Both the position numbers and the translations under genes were made by a program. Below are positions 38,186 to 47,655 of a stretch of 64,000 bases of DNA, piece after piece. The notes beneath the pieces are model-generated. The model was not told where the DNA came from. It searched no databases and was given only the letters and a program-made list of their open reading frames with translations. The stretch is from Ginsengibacter hankyongi (GTDB lineage: Bacteria > Bacteroidota > Bacteroidia > Chitinophagales > Chitinophagaceae), in assembly GCF_008710285.1 (NCBI RefSeq), contig NZ_VYQF01000011.1:1-64000 (forward strand). The letters run 5' to 3'. How positions within the stretch are numbered: position 1 is the first letter of the stretch; every line of letters begins with the position of its first letter.

Positions 38186-38410
38186 CTTTTTACGTGCATG
38201 AGTGGCAATGCTAGGGTCGATAGGTACACGGGATACAGGTACGTTGAGACAGCGAATTCTGTGGAATTAGCTGCCACAAGTTCCAATTATGTTAATTGAA
38301 GGAGGTAACTTTAATGCTTTGATAAATTCGGAGTACCTTATGCTCACCTTTTGAGATTACGCGACATAAAGTTCCCGAAACATTAGAAGTTATTGATTTT
38401 ACCGGTACTA
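38186..38410 (+). pseudogene. internally deleted, decayed sulfatase copy
   Basis: Two segments align in order with the intact sulfatase at 35054-36526. Bases 38186-38295 match 35191-35301, the HVDEWR to ATSANFVN region (shared GCCACAAGT-CCAATT-TGTTAAT). Bases 38296-38410 match 36049-36160 (GAAGG-AACT, AAATTC-GA, AAAGTTCCCG and TTGATTTTA). About 750 bp, including the formylglycine Cys and catalytic residues, are deleted between them. Several frameshifts are present. The remaining bases of the 38135-38517 gap show nothing else. Confidence 0.85.
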
Positions 38411-38517
38411 ATTCGAAATAATCCTTTGATAATTTGCAACCCTTAGTTTTAGGTAAAGAAAAATGAAAAACGAGTAATATGTTATCACCCAATTTCACTT
38501 TTTTAATCATACTAAAA

Positions 38518-41500
38518 ATGAGATTTAATATCAGGAAGCCTTACCCATTAAAATATTTTCTTATCTCGGTATCGATGACTTATGGTTTTATAGCGTCTGC
38601 ACAAAATATCACTTATTCATTACGTACATCTCCTAAACTTGATTATGACGTATTAAATAAAGGCTTTGCCGTCACTCCCAGTGAGTCTCGTTTAAGGTGC
38701 TACTGGTGGTGGCTAAATAGCATGGTGACCCAAGAATCAATAACCCACGATCTCGAACAGATGAAGGCTAATGGATATGGAGGGGCTTCAATTGTTGATG
38801 CAGGGAGTTCTAATTATACGGTAGCCAAAAAAACTAAAGCAGGTCCTGTTTTTATGAGTCCTGCGTGGATGGAGCTTTATAAATTCGCCATAAAGGAGGC
38901 CCAACGGCTGGGAATAGAATTGAGTGTGAATGTGCAAAGCGGATGGAATCCGGGAGGGCCGACAATAACCCCTGATCTCGCATTAAAGAAACTTGTGTAT
39001 TCAGATACCATGATAGCAGGTGGAAAAAAGGTATCAGTAAAGCTTCCTCAACCTGAAATGAATCTGTTGTATAAAGATATCCTGGTACAAGCTTTTCAAC
39101 AACCCAAAACCAACTTGCCGCTGAAAGATAGCGCCATCAAATTTTGGGCACTCAAATCATTTAACAGGGGTTTTGGAGCCATGGGAACCTATCCACTGTA
39201 TAAACTTCGCGAAGAATATCCCGGTGCTGATCAACTTACCGGGCTTAAAAAAAATAAGATTATTAATCTTACCGGTAATTTTAAAAACGGTGTCTTAACA
39301 TGGGATATGCCTGCAGGAGAATGGACTATCATCAGGTACGGATGGACTTGTACCGGTGCCATGACCTCCACTACCAGTGAGGGATGGGGAGGATTGTCAT
39401 TGGATCATTTAAATCCGGATGCGTTTAAAAAATTCAGTCATGATGTAATACTTCCTTTGATCAACGCAGCACAGTCTGTAGGAAACAGTTTGCATTTTCT
39501 TCAAACTGATAGCTGGGAAATGGGTAATGTAGGATGGACAAATAATTTCCCCGCTGATTTTAAAAAGTTCAGGGGATATGATCTTACGCCATGGCTCCCG
39601 GTACTTGCCGGAAGGGTGGTTGAAAGTGCTGAAGAATCAGGCCGGTTTCTTCACGACTATCGCAAAACAATTGGCGATTGTATTGCAGCTTACCATTACC
39701 AACTATTCAGCGACCTGGCGCATAAGCATGGACTGGGCATTCACCCGGAATCAGGAGGCCCTCACTCTGCTCCTGTAGACGCCTTGAAAGTAATGGCCAT
39801 CAGCGATTTTCCGCAGGGAGAGTTTTGGGCTACAGCCAATACGCACCGGGTAAAGGATGATGAACGGTTGTCCGTTAAACAAAGTGCCTGTGTTGCTCAT
39901 ACTAATGGTAAAAGATTTGTGGCTGCCGAAGGTCCTACTTCTATAGGGCCTCAGTGGGAGCGGGCTCCAAAAGATCTAAAGAGTAATATAGATCGTGTGT
40001 TTTGTTCTGGTGTCAACAGAATTGTATGGCACACGTTTACCTCTTCCGGGAAAGAATTCGGAATTCCAGGAAATGAATATTTCGCCGGAACTCACCTGAA
40101 TCCCAATGTTACCTGGTGGAAACAGGCAGGTAATTTTATAGGGTATCTTGACAGGTGTTCGTACATGCTTTCGAAAGGATTGTTCGTAGCTGATGCACTT
40201 TATTACTATGGCGATGATGTTCCAAATTTTGTTTTCCTGAAAGAAGATGTGAAAGATTTGGGTTTTGGATATGATTGGGATAAATGTTCAAAAGATGTCC
40301 TTTTAAAGAGAGCTTCTGTAAAAAATAAAAAATTATTTCTTCCGGATGGGATGAATTATAGAGTATTGGTTCTCCCTTCTGAAAAAGCTATTGATCTTAG
40401 TGTACTTCTAAAAGTTGAATTGCTGGTGAAGCAAGGATTAACCGTTATTGGCCCTCGTCCGGAAAGGGCAACAGGATTGACAAATTATCCTGCAAGCGAC
40501 CAGGAAGTAAAGGCCATCGCATCGCGTATGTGGGGCGGCATTGATGGTGCAACAATAACAGAAAATAATTATGGGAAAGGAAGAGTTGTCTTTGGTGAAG
40601 ACGTAAAGACCGTCTTGCAAGAAATGAAGGTGAAGCCGGACCTCGAATTTACCAGTGCAGAGAAAAACACGGCGTTGGATTACATTCACCGTACTGGCGA
40701 CGGGATGGATATTTACTTCGTAGTGAATCGATTTGGGCGAAAAGGGATCAACGACTTTGCATTTCGGTATTTAACCACTCTACCTGACAGGTTCGAGCAG
40801 GTGGAGTGCAAATTCAGGGTTACCGGTATGGTACCTGAACTTTGGGACCCAATGACTGGTGAAACTAAAGAGATATTAACTTACAGGGAAGAAAACGGGC
40901 AAACGATCATACCCCTTAGCTTCGAACCTGAAGGATCGCGATTGATAGTATTTAGGAAAGCACAAGCTTCACCTCACATTATTAAGATTGAAAAGAATGG
41001 TAAGACCTTCTTTCCCAACAATCAGTTTACGGGCATTGACCAACCGCCTATTCAAATATTTGAGGATAAAGGAAAGATGAAAACCACCATCTTTGAACCA
41101 GGAAATTATACGGTAACCTGGAACGATGGAAAGACAACAAAGTTGGCTCTTACAACTCCAAATGCCACGCTAGCACTATCAGGAAAATGGGAGATTGATT
41201 TCGATACAAGCTGGGGTGGCCCTTCACACATAGACGTTGATTCTCTTCAATCCTGGACACAATTTGAACAACCGGGAATTAAATATTATTCGGGGACAGC
41301 CATTTATAAAAAAACTTTTTTGCTGTCAGCCGGTAATCTCAAAGGGAAAAAAACAATTCTTGATTTAGGAAATGTTCTTGAGATGGCGTCTGTAAAAATC
41401 AACGGTAACAAATTACCCGTTAGGTGGAATGCTCCTTTCCGTTTTGATATTACAAATTATGTAAGGCCAGGCAATAACCAGTTAGAAGTGGAAGTTGTTA

Positions 41501-41682
41501 ATCTTTGGCCTAACCGCCTGATTGGAGATAGTAAATTACCCGCTGATAAAAGATTTACCAAAACCAATATCATTAAATTTGAAGCTCCCGACTCGGAAAA
41601 ATTATTGCGTGAGTCAGGCTTATTAGGCCCAGTAAAACTTACGTTTGTCCGCTGTGAAAGAGATAAAACTTCAAATCAATAA
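38518..41682 (+). CDS. GH106 alpha-L-rhamnosidase
   Basis: About 1054 residues from Met at 38518 (MRFNIRKPYPLKYFLISVSMTYGFIASAQ), preferred over the frame opening at 38479 because it begins a signal peptide. RLRCYWWWLNSMVTQESITHDLEQMKANGYGGASIVDAG is the GH106 N-terminal barrel signature. IELSVNVQSGWNPGGP, FLQTDSWEMGNVGWT and HPESGGPHSAPVDALK follow in the barrel. The C-terminal half adds a jelly-roll (GKWEIDFDTSWGGPSHID, YSGTAIYKKTF, VLEMASVKINGN). GH106 enzymes remove alpha-linked rhamnose from rhamnogalacturonan and related glycans with inversion. Together with the GH78 gene downstream it makes rhamnose the best supported sugar of the target glycan. Confidence 0.9.
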   Translation: MRFNIRKPYPLKYFLISVSMTYGFIASAQNITYSLRTSPKLDYDVLNKGFAVTPSESRLRCYWWWLNSMVTQESITHDLEQMKANGYGGASIVDAGSSNYTVAKKTKAGPVFMSPAWMELYKFAIKEAQRLGIELSVNVQSGWNPGGPTITPDLALKKLVYSDTMIAGGKKVSVKLPQPEMNLLYKDILVQAFQQPKTNLPLKDSAIKFWALKSFNRGFGAMGTYPLYKLREEYPGADQLTGLKKNKIINLTGNFKNGVLTWDMPAGEWTIIRYGWTCTGAMTSTTSEGWGGLSLDHLNPDAFKKFSHDVILPLINAAQSVGNSLHFLQTDSWEMGNVGWTNNFPADFKKFRGYDLTPWLPVLAGRVVESAEESGRFLHDYRKTIGDCIAAYHYQLFSDLAHKHGLGIHPESGGPHSAPVDALKVMAISDFPQGEFWATANTHRVKDDERLSVKQSACVAHTNGKRFVAAEGPTSIGPQWERAPKDLKSNIDRVFCSGVNRIVWHTFTSSGKEFGIPGNEYFAGTHLNPNVTWWKQAGNFIGYLDRCSYMLSKGLFVADALYYYGDDVPNFVFLKEDVKDLGFGYDWDKCSKDVLLKRASVKNKKLFLPDGMNYRVLVLPSEKAIDLSVLLKVELLVKQGLTVIGPRPERATGLTNYPASDQEVKAIASRMWGGIDGATITENNYGKGRVVFGEDVKTVLQEMKVKPDLEFTSAEKNTALDYIHRTGDGMDIYFVVNRFGRKGINDFAFRYLTTLPDRFEQVECKFRVTGMVPELWDPMTGETKEILTYREENGQTIIPLSFEPEGSRLIVFRKAQASPHIIKIEKNGKTFFPNNQFTGIDQPPIQIFEDKGKMKTTIFEPGNYTVTWNDGKTTKLALTTPNATLALSGKWEIDFDTSWGGPSHIDVDSLQSWTQFEQPGIKYYSGTAIYKKTFLLSAGNLKGKKTILDLGNVLEMASVKINGNKLPVRWNAPFRFDITNYVRPGNNQLEVEVVNLWPNRLIGDSKLPADKRFTKTNIIKFEAPDSEKLLRESGLLGPVKLTFVRCERDKTSNQ

Positions 41683-41802
41683 ATAGAACTTCTAACAATA
41701 AAAAAATATTTGATCCCCAAAAATATACGATTATTCAATGCATATGATGAAATGAAAATGGAATTAATACTTTTTTGAACATCAAGATAACAATCTAATA
41801 AA

Positions 41803-42630
41803 ATGAAAACAGAACTTACAAACGAACAAATTCTTCTTTACCAACAAAATGGTTTTGTGCTCATAGAAGATTTTTTAAACAAAGATGAACTCGAATTTTG
41901 GCGGGAAGCGGTTACAGAAGCAATCCGGCAAAGAAATGGTCAAAAAATGCCGGGCAGTGATACCAAAGTTGGTGAAGACGATGGAATCAATAAAGATGCA
42001 GATTACTACGGTAAAGTATTTGATCAAATGCTGAATCTTTGGCAAACCAATGATAAGGTAAAGCAACTGATGTTAGACCAAAACCTGGGTAAAGTAGTGG
42101 CAGACCTGGCCGGATGGGAAGGTACCAGGATCTGGCACGATCAGGCTTTAATCAAACGTCCGTGGGCCAATCCTACTTCCTGGCATCTAGATACTCCTTT
42201 TTGGTCGTTTAGCGACAGAAGAGCATTGTCCATCTGGGTAGCGTTAGATGATGCTACGTTGGAAAATGGATGCCTTTATTTTATACCAGGCTCTTATCAT
42301 ACCACAACCTTTGATAACCCTGGCATTGGCAAAAATATGGATGCGATTTTTGACTTTTATCCTCAGTTTATTCAATCAAAATCGATAGCAGTGCCCATGA
42401 AAGCCGGAAGTTGTTCATTTCATAATGGGCTCACCATTCATGGTGCCGGAGCTAATATGACCAATGGGTTCAGGCGTGCAATGACCTGTGCGTATATGCC
42501 CGATGGCGCTACTTTTAATGGCATAAAAAATATTTTAAGTGATGAACAGGTGGCAAAGTTAAAGATCGGCGACTTGCTCAATGATGAGGGGCAAAACCCC
42601 TTAATTTATTCCAAATCAACAGCTATGTAA
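41803..42630 (+). CDS. phytanoyl-CoA dioxygenase (PhyH) family Fe(II)/2-oxoglutarate oxygenase
   Basis: 275 residues, no signal peptide, so probably cytoplasmic. The 2-His-1-carboxylate triad is visible: His128 and Asp130 in SWHLDTPFW and distal His213 in TIHGAGANMTNGFRRAM, with Arg about 11 residues later for 2-oxoglutarate. The N-terminal LYQQNGFVLIEDFLNKDEL is the usual PhyH opening. It sits between two rhamnosidase genes, so a small sugar-derived or aglycone substrate is possible. PhyH family members act on very diverse molecules and the reaction cannot be told. Confidence 0.85.
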   Translation: MKTELTNEQILLYQQNGFVLIEDFLNKDELEFWREAVTEAIRQRNGQKMPGSDTKVGEDDGINKDADYYGKVFDQMLNLWQTNDKVKQLMLDQNLGKVVADLAGWEGTRIWHDQALIKRPWANPTSWHLDTPFWSFSDRRALSIWVALDDATLENGCLYFIPGSYHTTTFDNPGIGKNMDAIFDFYPQFIQSKSIAVPMKAGSCSFHNGLTIHGAGANMTNGFRRAMTCAYMPDGATFNGIKNILSDEQVAKLKIGDLLNDEGQNPLIYSKSTAM

Positions 42631-42794
42631 TCAAACTGTTATAAGCGTAACATAATAAAATATTTCCTGATCTTGAACTTGTTACCGTAATAGATGTTCC
42701 GAAGTGTAGGTTTTGGAGCACGGTTCAATGCCAATATAATAGATGGATTTAATAAATCAGGTCAATACAGGATAGTAATAATATTAATGATTGT

Positions 42795-42802
42795 TATTTT
42801 TG
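42795..42802 (+). promoter_or_regulatory. possible -7 element for the GH78 gene
   Basis: TATTTTTG matches TAnnTTTG exactly and would place a transcript start near 42807, inside the long open frame but upstream of the Met at 42845. No TTTG lies 19-20 nt before it, so support is partial. It agrees with choosing the 42845 start. Confidence 0.25.
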
Positions 42803-42844
42803 ATTCTATTCCTTGATCATTTATTTATTTATTTATCAAACTCC

Positions 42845-45565
42845 ATGAAAAAATTTATTGGTATAATCCTTTTTCAATGTATTGGTTTTTTGAGTTTTTC
42901 TCAGGTTAACCTAAAACAATTGTTATGTAATAATTGTACCAATCCTATTGGCATTGGTACTTCAAGGGTTCGATTTACTTGGCAACTACATTCCAATAAG
43001 AGAAATGTAATGCAATCCGGGTATGAAATAAGGGTGAGCGAAAGTGAACCGCTGTTGCAACAGGGGAAAAAACTAGAATGGAATAGCGGCAAGATTTTAT
43101 CAGATCAGTCTGTATATGTGGATTATAAGGGTAGCCCGCTTCAATCCAATAAAAAATATTACTGGCAGGTGAGAGTGTGGGATAATGAGGGGAAGCTGTC
43201 TGATTGGAGCCAACCTGCTTTTTTTCAAACAGCTTTTTTTCAAACTAATGATTGGAAAGCCAAATGGATACAACCAGGATTTATAGATTCCGTAGGTCAA
43301 CCAAGCCCCATGTTTAGAAAACAATTTACTGCAAAGAAAAAAATAAAATCAGCTACTGCATACATCACTGCACATGGCTTATATGAAGCGCAGATAAATG
43401 GTCAGCGTGTTGGAGATGCTTATTTTACTCCTGGCTGGACCAGCTATAATAAGCGGCTCCAGTACCAGGCATACGATGTAACCAATCTGTTAAAAAAAGG
43501 AAGTAATGCTATTGGTGTTACACTGGGCAGTGGTTGGTATAGGGGGCACCTTGCATGGGGCGGCAATAAAAATATCTATGGAAAAGATATTTCGCTTCTG
43601 CTTCAACTGATTATTACTTATACTGATGGTACGATGCAAACCATTGTATCAGATGGAAGCTGGAAATCGACTACTGGCAGCGTTATCAGTTCCAGCATTT
43701 ATGATGGAGAAACAATTGATGACCGTGCCCAAAAGGCAGACTGGACTTTGCCTGGGTATGACGATTCAAAATGGAGCGGGGTAAAAATGGAGAGCTTTTC
43801 AAATGATAACTTAATAGCTACAATCAATGAACCAGCAAAAAAACATGAAACAATTAAACCGGTAAAAGTTATTACTACCCCAAAGGGTGAAAAGGTAATT
43901 GACTTTGGACAAAATCTTGTAGGCTGGGTAATGCTGAAAGTAAAAGGCAATACAGGAGACACCGTTATTATAAAACATGCTGAAGTGTTAGATAAAGAAG
44001 GTAACTTTTATACAACCAACCTTCGCGCCGCAAAAGCTACTTCAACTTATATTTTAAATGGAAAAGGAGAAGAATATTTTGAGCCGCATTTTACGTACTA
44101 TGGATTCCGTTATATTAAAGTTGAAGGGATCAAAGGGGCATTAAACCCGGAAGATTTTACTGCGGTTGCTATTTATGCCGATATGAAAGAAACCGGCACT
44201 TTCTCTACCTCCAATGCAATGATCAATCAATTGCAACATAATATCCAGTGGGGGCAAAAAGGAAATTTTTTGGATGTTCCTACAGATTGTCCGCAACGGG
44301 ATGAACGCCTCGGGTGGACTGGTGATGCACAAGTTTTTTCCCCCACAGCCTCCTTTAATATGAATGTGAATAATTTTTTAGACAAATGGATGAAAGATGT
44401 TGCAGCGGATCAGTTTCCCGATGGCAGGGTACCTCATGTGATACCTAACGTTCTAGGCCCCGACGCCGGAGGCTCCACCGGGTGGTCAGATGTGTCAACC
44501 ATTATCCCGTGGAATATGTATCTGGCTTATGGCGACAAACAAATATTGGAGGATCAGTACAGTAGTATGAAGGCCTGGGTAGAATATATGCATAAGCAAA
44601 GTCATAATAACCTCTGGAATACGGGGACACATTTTGGTGACTGGCTTTTCTATCGTCCGGATGATGATAATAGCGGAAGAGCAGCCGTTACAGATAAATA
44701 CCTTATTGCACAATGTTTCTATGCACATTCCACACAACTATTGATTAGTTCAGCTAAAGTATTGGGTAAAACAGATGATGTTGATTATTATACTGACCTG
44801 TTGCAAAAAATAAAAGGCGCCTTTCTGAAAGAATACGTTACTCCAAACGGAAGGCTTGTTTCCAGCACCCAAACTGCCTATGTGCTGGCCTTGAATTTTG
44901 ATATGTTGCCTGAATCCTTGCGGACACAGGCTGCAGAACGACTCGTTGAGAATATTAAAAGTTACAACAATCATCTTTCGACAGGTTTCCTTGGAACACC
45001 TTATTTATGCCATGTGCTAACACGTTTTGGTTATGACGATGTTGCCTATAAATTATTGTTGCAAACGACTTATCCTTCATGGCTATATCCAGTAAAAATG
45101 GGTGCCACCACTATATGGGAAAGATGGGATGGAGAAAAGCCAGATAGCACTTTTGAAAATCCTGGTATGAATTCCTTCAATCATTATGCATATGGTGCAA
45201 TTGGAGATTGGATGTACCGTAAGATGGTTGGACTGGACACCTATGAAGATGGTGTGGGTTATAAGCATATAAAGATTCAGCCCCACATTGGAGGAGGCTT
45301 TACGTACGCATCTGCAAGTCTGCAAACTTACTATGGCAAAGTCAGCAATAGCTGGAAAATTGAAAATCATAAAATACTTATGGACGTTGAGATACCCGCA
45401 AATACAAAGGCGACAGTATTTGTTCCTGCAGAGAGCGCAGATGCAATCAAAGAAAGTGGTAACGTTCTATCACAAGTCTTGGGTATAAAATTAAAGAATA
45501 GTAAAGATGGTTATGTGGCACTTGAGCTAGGTTCGGGTACCTATCATTTTGAAATTCAAAAATGA
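42845..45565 (+). CDS. GH78 alpha-L-rhamnosidase
   Basis: About 906 residues from Met at 42845 (MKKFIGIILFQCIGFLSFSQ), a cleaner signal than the frame opening at 42791. Domain order follows the Bac_rhamnosid pattern: an N-terminal fibronectin-like domain (RVRFTWQL...YYWQVRVWD), a carbohydrate-binding sandwich (AYITAHGLYEAQINGQRVGD), a further beta-domain, the (alpha/alpha)6 barrel, and a C-terminal sandwich. DCPQRDERLGWTGDAQ holds the general acid (Glu487), and ATTIWERWDG the general base (Glu759). It releases alpha-L-rhamnose from oligosaccharides or glycosides in the periplasm. It is the last intact hydrolase of the locus, followed by the rhaT relic and the lactate-dehydrogenase-type gene. 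Confidence 0.93.
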   Translation: MKKFIGIILFQCIGFLSFSQVNLKQLLCNNCTNPIGIGTSRVRFTWQLHSNKRNVMQSGYEIRVSESEPLLQQGKKLEWNSGKILSDQSVYVDYKGSPLQSNKKYYWQVRVWDNEGKLSDWSQPAFFQTAFFQTNDWKAKWIQPGFIDSVGQPSPMFRKQFTAKKKIKSATAYITAHGLYEAQINGQRVGDAYFTPGWTSYNKRLQYQAYDVTNLLKKGSNAIGVTLGSGWYRGHLAWGGNKNIYGKDISLLLQLIITYTDGTMQTIVSDGSWKSTTGSVISSSIYDGETIDDRAQKADWTLPGYDDSKWSGVKMESFSNDNLIATINEPAKKHETIKPVKVITTPKGEKVIDFGQNLVGWVMLKVKGNTGDTVIIKHAEVLDKEGNFYTTNLRAAKATSTYILNGKGEEYFEPHFTYYGFRYIKVEGIKGALNPEDFTAVAIYADMKETGTFSTSNAMINQLQHNIQWGQKGNFLDVPTDCPQRDERLGWTGDAQVFSPTASFNMNVNNFLDKWMKDVAADQFPDGRVPHVIPNVLGPDAGGSTGWSDVSTIIPWNMYLAYGDKQILEDQYSSMKAWVEYMHKQSHNNLWNTGTHFGDWLFYRPDDDNSGRAAVTDKYLIAQCFYAHSTQLLISSAKVLGKTDDVDYYTDLLQKIKGAFLKEYVTPNGRLVSSTQTAYVLALNFDMLPESLRTQAAERLVENIKSYNNHLSTGFLGTPYLCHVLTRFGYDDVAYKLLLQTTYPSWLYPVKMGATTIWERWDGEKPDSTFENPGMNSFNHYAYGAIGDWMYRKMVGLDTYEDGVGYKHIKIQPHIGGGFTYASASLQTYYGKVSNSWKIENHKILMDVEIPANTKATVFVPAESADAIKESGNVLSQVLGIKLKNSKDGYVALELGSGTYHFEIQK

Positions 45566-45656
45566 CGGGAAAAATATCTTTTTTAAATCGTAATTAAAAA
45601 AGTGGGATTATATAATATCACAACAATTCTACTATTCTTCCATTAAATTATACAAA

Positions 45657-45888
45657 ATGCAAATAATCTTAAGAATAATATTTCACTTTATTGGCGGCGC
45701 TGCCTCAGGGAGTTTTTATGTGCCTTATAATAAAAGTGAAGAGCTGGCATTGGGGAAGTTTTTGGATTGTTGGCGGACTTTTCTCCTGGCTAGTTATTCC
45801 GCCGGTAGCTGCGTGGATCACGGTTCCACATCTTTTGGAGATAAATCTTTACCCAATAATATTATCCATCTGAAATCTTTTTCATCAA
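45657..45888 (+). pseudogene. rhaT: frameshifted, truncated L-rhamnose-proton symporter (RhaT)
   Basis: The first frame gives MQIILRIIFHFIGGAASGSF and YVPYNK; the +1 frame continues VKSWHWGSFWIVGGLFSWLV and IPPVAAWITVPHLLEI. Joined across the A-run at 45732-45735 (one A too many), they match the RhaT N-terminus ([25 protein letters not shown], GG-SW, -P style pattern). Only two transmembrane segments remain; the following eight are missing before the next gene. The gene is therefore dead twice over, by frameshift and by truncation. The 45566-45978 gap contains nothing else recognisable. Confidence 0.8.
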
Positions 45889-45978
45889 CCTATAATTCGA
45901 TCTCATGATAATTGCGTATATTCGTAACCGTTATTTATAAGAATTTTAAAGAGAGATTTTAAAACTAAAACAGCATCA

Positions 45979-47142
45979 ATGAAATTTGAATATAATCCAC
46001 GTTATCCATCTGTTGAAGACCTTAGAAAAAAAGCAAGAGCCAGAATACCCGGATTCGCATTTGACTACCTTGATGGGGGTTGTAACGAGGAAATAAATCT
46101 CATAAAAAATACGTCTGAAATCAGGAAGATTGAGTTAATGCCTGAGTACCTAAAAAAGTATTCAGGTATTGATATGAAAACAGAGTTGTTCGGTCATATG
46201 TACGATGCACCTTTTGGGATTTCTCCGATTGGTTTGCAAGGGTTAATATGGCCCAATTCTCCTGAAATACTGGCAAAAGCCGCGTTTGATCATAACATCC
46301 CATTTATCTTAAGTACCGTAAGTACAAGTAGTATAGAACGAATCAGCGAAATTACAGAAGGAAAAGCATGGTTTCAATTATACCACCCTGCAGACAATGG
46401 CCTCCGTGATCAGATTTTACAAAGGGCTGACGCTGCACACTGCCCTGTGCTCGTCATTCTGAGCGATGTACCATCGTTTGGCTATCGGGCTAAAGAAATC
46501 AGGAACGGGCTGGCAATGCCACCAAGGATGACGATGAAAAACGTGCTCCAAATTTTAAGTAGACCCAATTGGGCATTCAAAACACTTATGCATGGTCAAC
46601 CTTCCTTCCAGACATTACGGCCCTATATACCCAAGGGAATGAACATGCATCATCTCGGTTTATTTATGAACAAAACTTTTGATGGAAGGCTGAATTCAGA
46701 GAAGGTTGCTGAGATTCGCAATAAGTGGAAAGGTAAGCTGGTTTTAAAGGGTATCGTCAACGAAGCCGATGTTGTGAAAGCAATGCAGTTGGGTATTGAT
46801 GGAATTATTGTTTCCAATCATGGTGGCCGGCAGTTGGACGCAGGCGAATCCGCTATAAAATCGCTTTTTCGGATTGCAGAAAACTACAGAGATAAAATTA
46901 AGATTATGATGGATAGTGGCTTACGGTCTGGCCCCGACATCGCAAGGGCTCTTGCGTCCGGTGCCACCTTCACCTTTCTGGGGAGAAGTTTTATGTATGG
47001 TGCTGCTGCTTTAGGAAAACAAGGAGGCAATCATACAGTTGCGATTTTAAAAACCCAGCTTCAGCAAGTGATGCAACAAATTTGCTGCGAAAGAGTAGAA
47101 GATTTACCCAATCATTTGATAACTAATATTAGTCAATTATGA
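45979..47142 (+). CDS. lldD: FMN-dependent alpha-hydroxy-acid (L-lactate) dehydrogenase
   Basis: 387 residues, no signal. The N-terminal KKARARIPGFAFDYLDGGCNEEINL and FGISPIGLQGLIWPNSPEILAKAA are standard for the LldD/glycolate-oxidase family. IVSNHGGRQLDAGESAIKSL contains the catalytic His281 and substrate-binding Arg284. SGLRSGPDIARALASGATFTFLGRSFMYG binds the FMN phosphate. It oxidises L-lactate or another 2-hydroxy acid to the keto acid. Rhamnose catabolism can yield L-lactaldehyde and then L-lactate, so its place after GH78 and a rhaT remnant fits the end of a rhamnose pathway. No kinase, isomerase or aldolase for rhamnose is in the window. The substrate is inferred. Confidence 0.85.
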   Translation: MKFEYNPRYPSVEDLRKKARARIPGFAFDYLDGGCNEEINLIKNTSEIRKIELMPEYLKKYSGIDMKTELFGHMYDAPFGISPIGLQGLIWPNSPEILAKAAFDHNIPFILSTVSTSSIERISEITEGKAWFQLYHPADNGLRDQILQRADAAHCPVLVILSDVPSFGYRAKEIRNGLAMPPRMTMKNVLQILSRPNWAFKTLMHGQPSFQTLRPYIPKGMNMHHLGLFMNKTFDGRLNSEKVAEIRNKWKGKLVLKGIVNEADVVKAMQLGIDGIIVSNHGGRQLDAGESAIKSLFRIAENYRDKIKIMMDSGLRSGPDIARALASGATFTFLGRSFMYGAAALGKQGGNHTVAILKTQLQQVMQQICCERVEDLPNHLITNISQL

Positions 47143-47655
47143 TCGCTACACGTTAGAAAAGCCTGTAGGGCGAATTTGAGCTTTTAAATTCTTTTTCAAA
47201 TTTCCTAATAACTTCTCCAATTTCTGAGTAGAACATTTTGAAAGTAACCAGTTATTCCATTGTACGTACCGAAAACAGTTCCATTGATTGTTGCTGTTTG
47301 TTGGGATGGTGCGAACTGCGTATACTCGTAAACGTTATCGCACACATTTTTAAACGCGGTGGATAATTCGTCCAATTTACCTGACTTAATATTGGTTGGA
47401 ATTGCTTTATTAGGAACCATGACCAGTTGTGTTAATTGTTTTAATCAAATAGAAATTCTGTCATGAAAATTTCGGGAGGCTTTCCCACAATGTTCAGAAA
47501 ATAGTGGAGAGTTCTCAATTTAAAAAGATTATTCACACACGTAATGGTAACCGTTAGATATTTACAAAAACGGAAATAGTAAAAACGAAAAACGAAGCTA
47601 AAAGTTTATTTCCCTTTGCTGCCCCGAAGACTTTAACTACTGTAAGAAATGGACG
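47143..47655. other. 513-bp boundary gap with a possible phage/plasmid-type gene relic
   Basis: Separates the glycan locus from the second island. On the minus strand, 47205-47420 encodes 71 residues: MVPNKAIPTNIKSGKLDELS and later APSQQTATINGTVFGTYNG. It has a protein-like composition and recalls the C-terminal part of DUF932-type phage/plasmid proteins from memory; the match is unverified. It has no clear ribosome site and is short, so a relic is likelier than a gene. It hints that mobile DNA once sat at this junction. Confidence 0.35.

Noticed and set aside
47545-47556. TGGTAACCGTTA resembling the tandem-dyad half sites
   Set aside because: No second dyad 22 bp away and no -7-like element at the proper distance on either strand.
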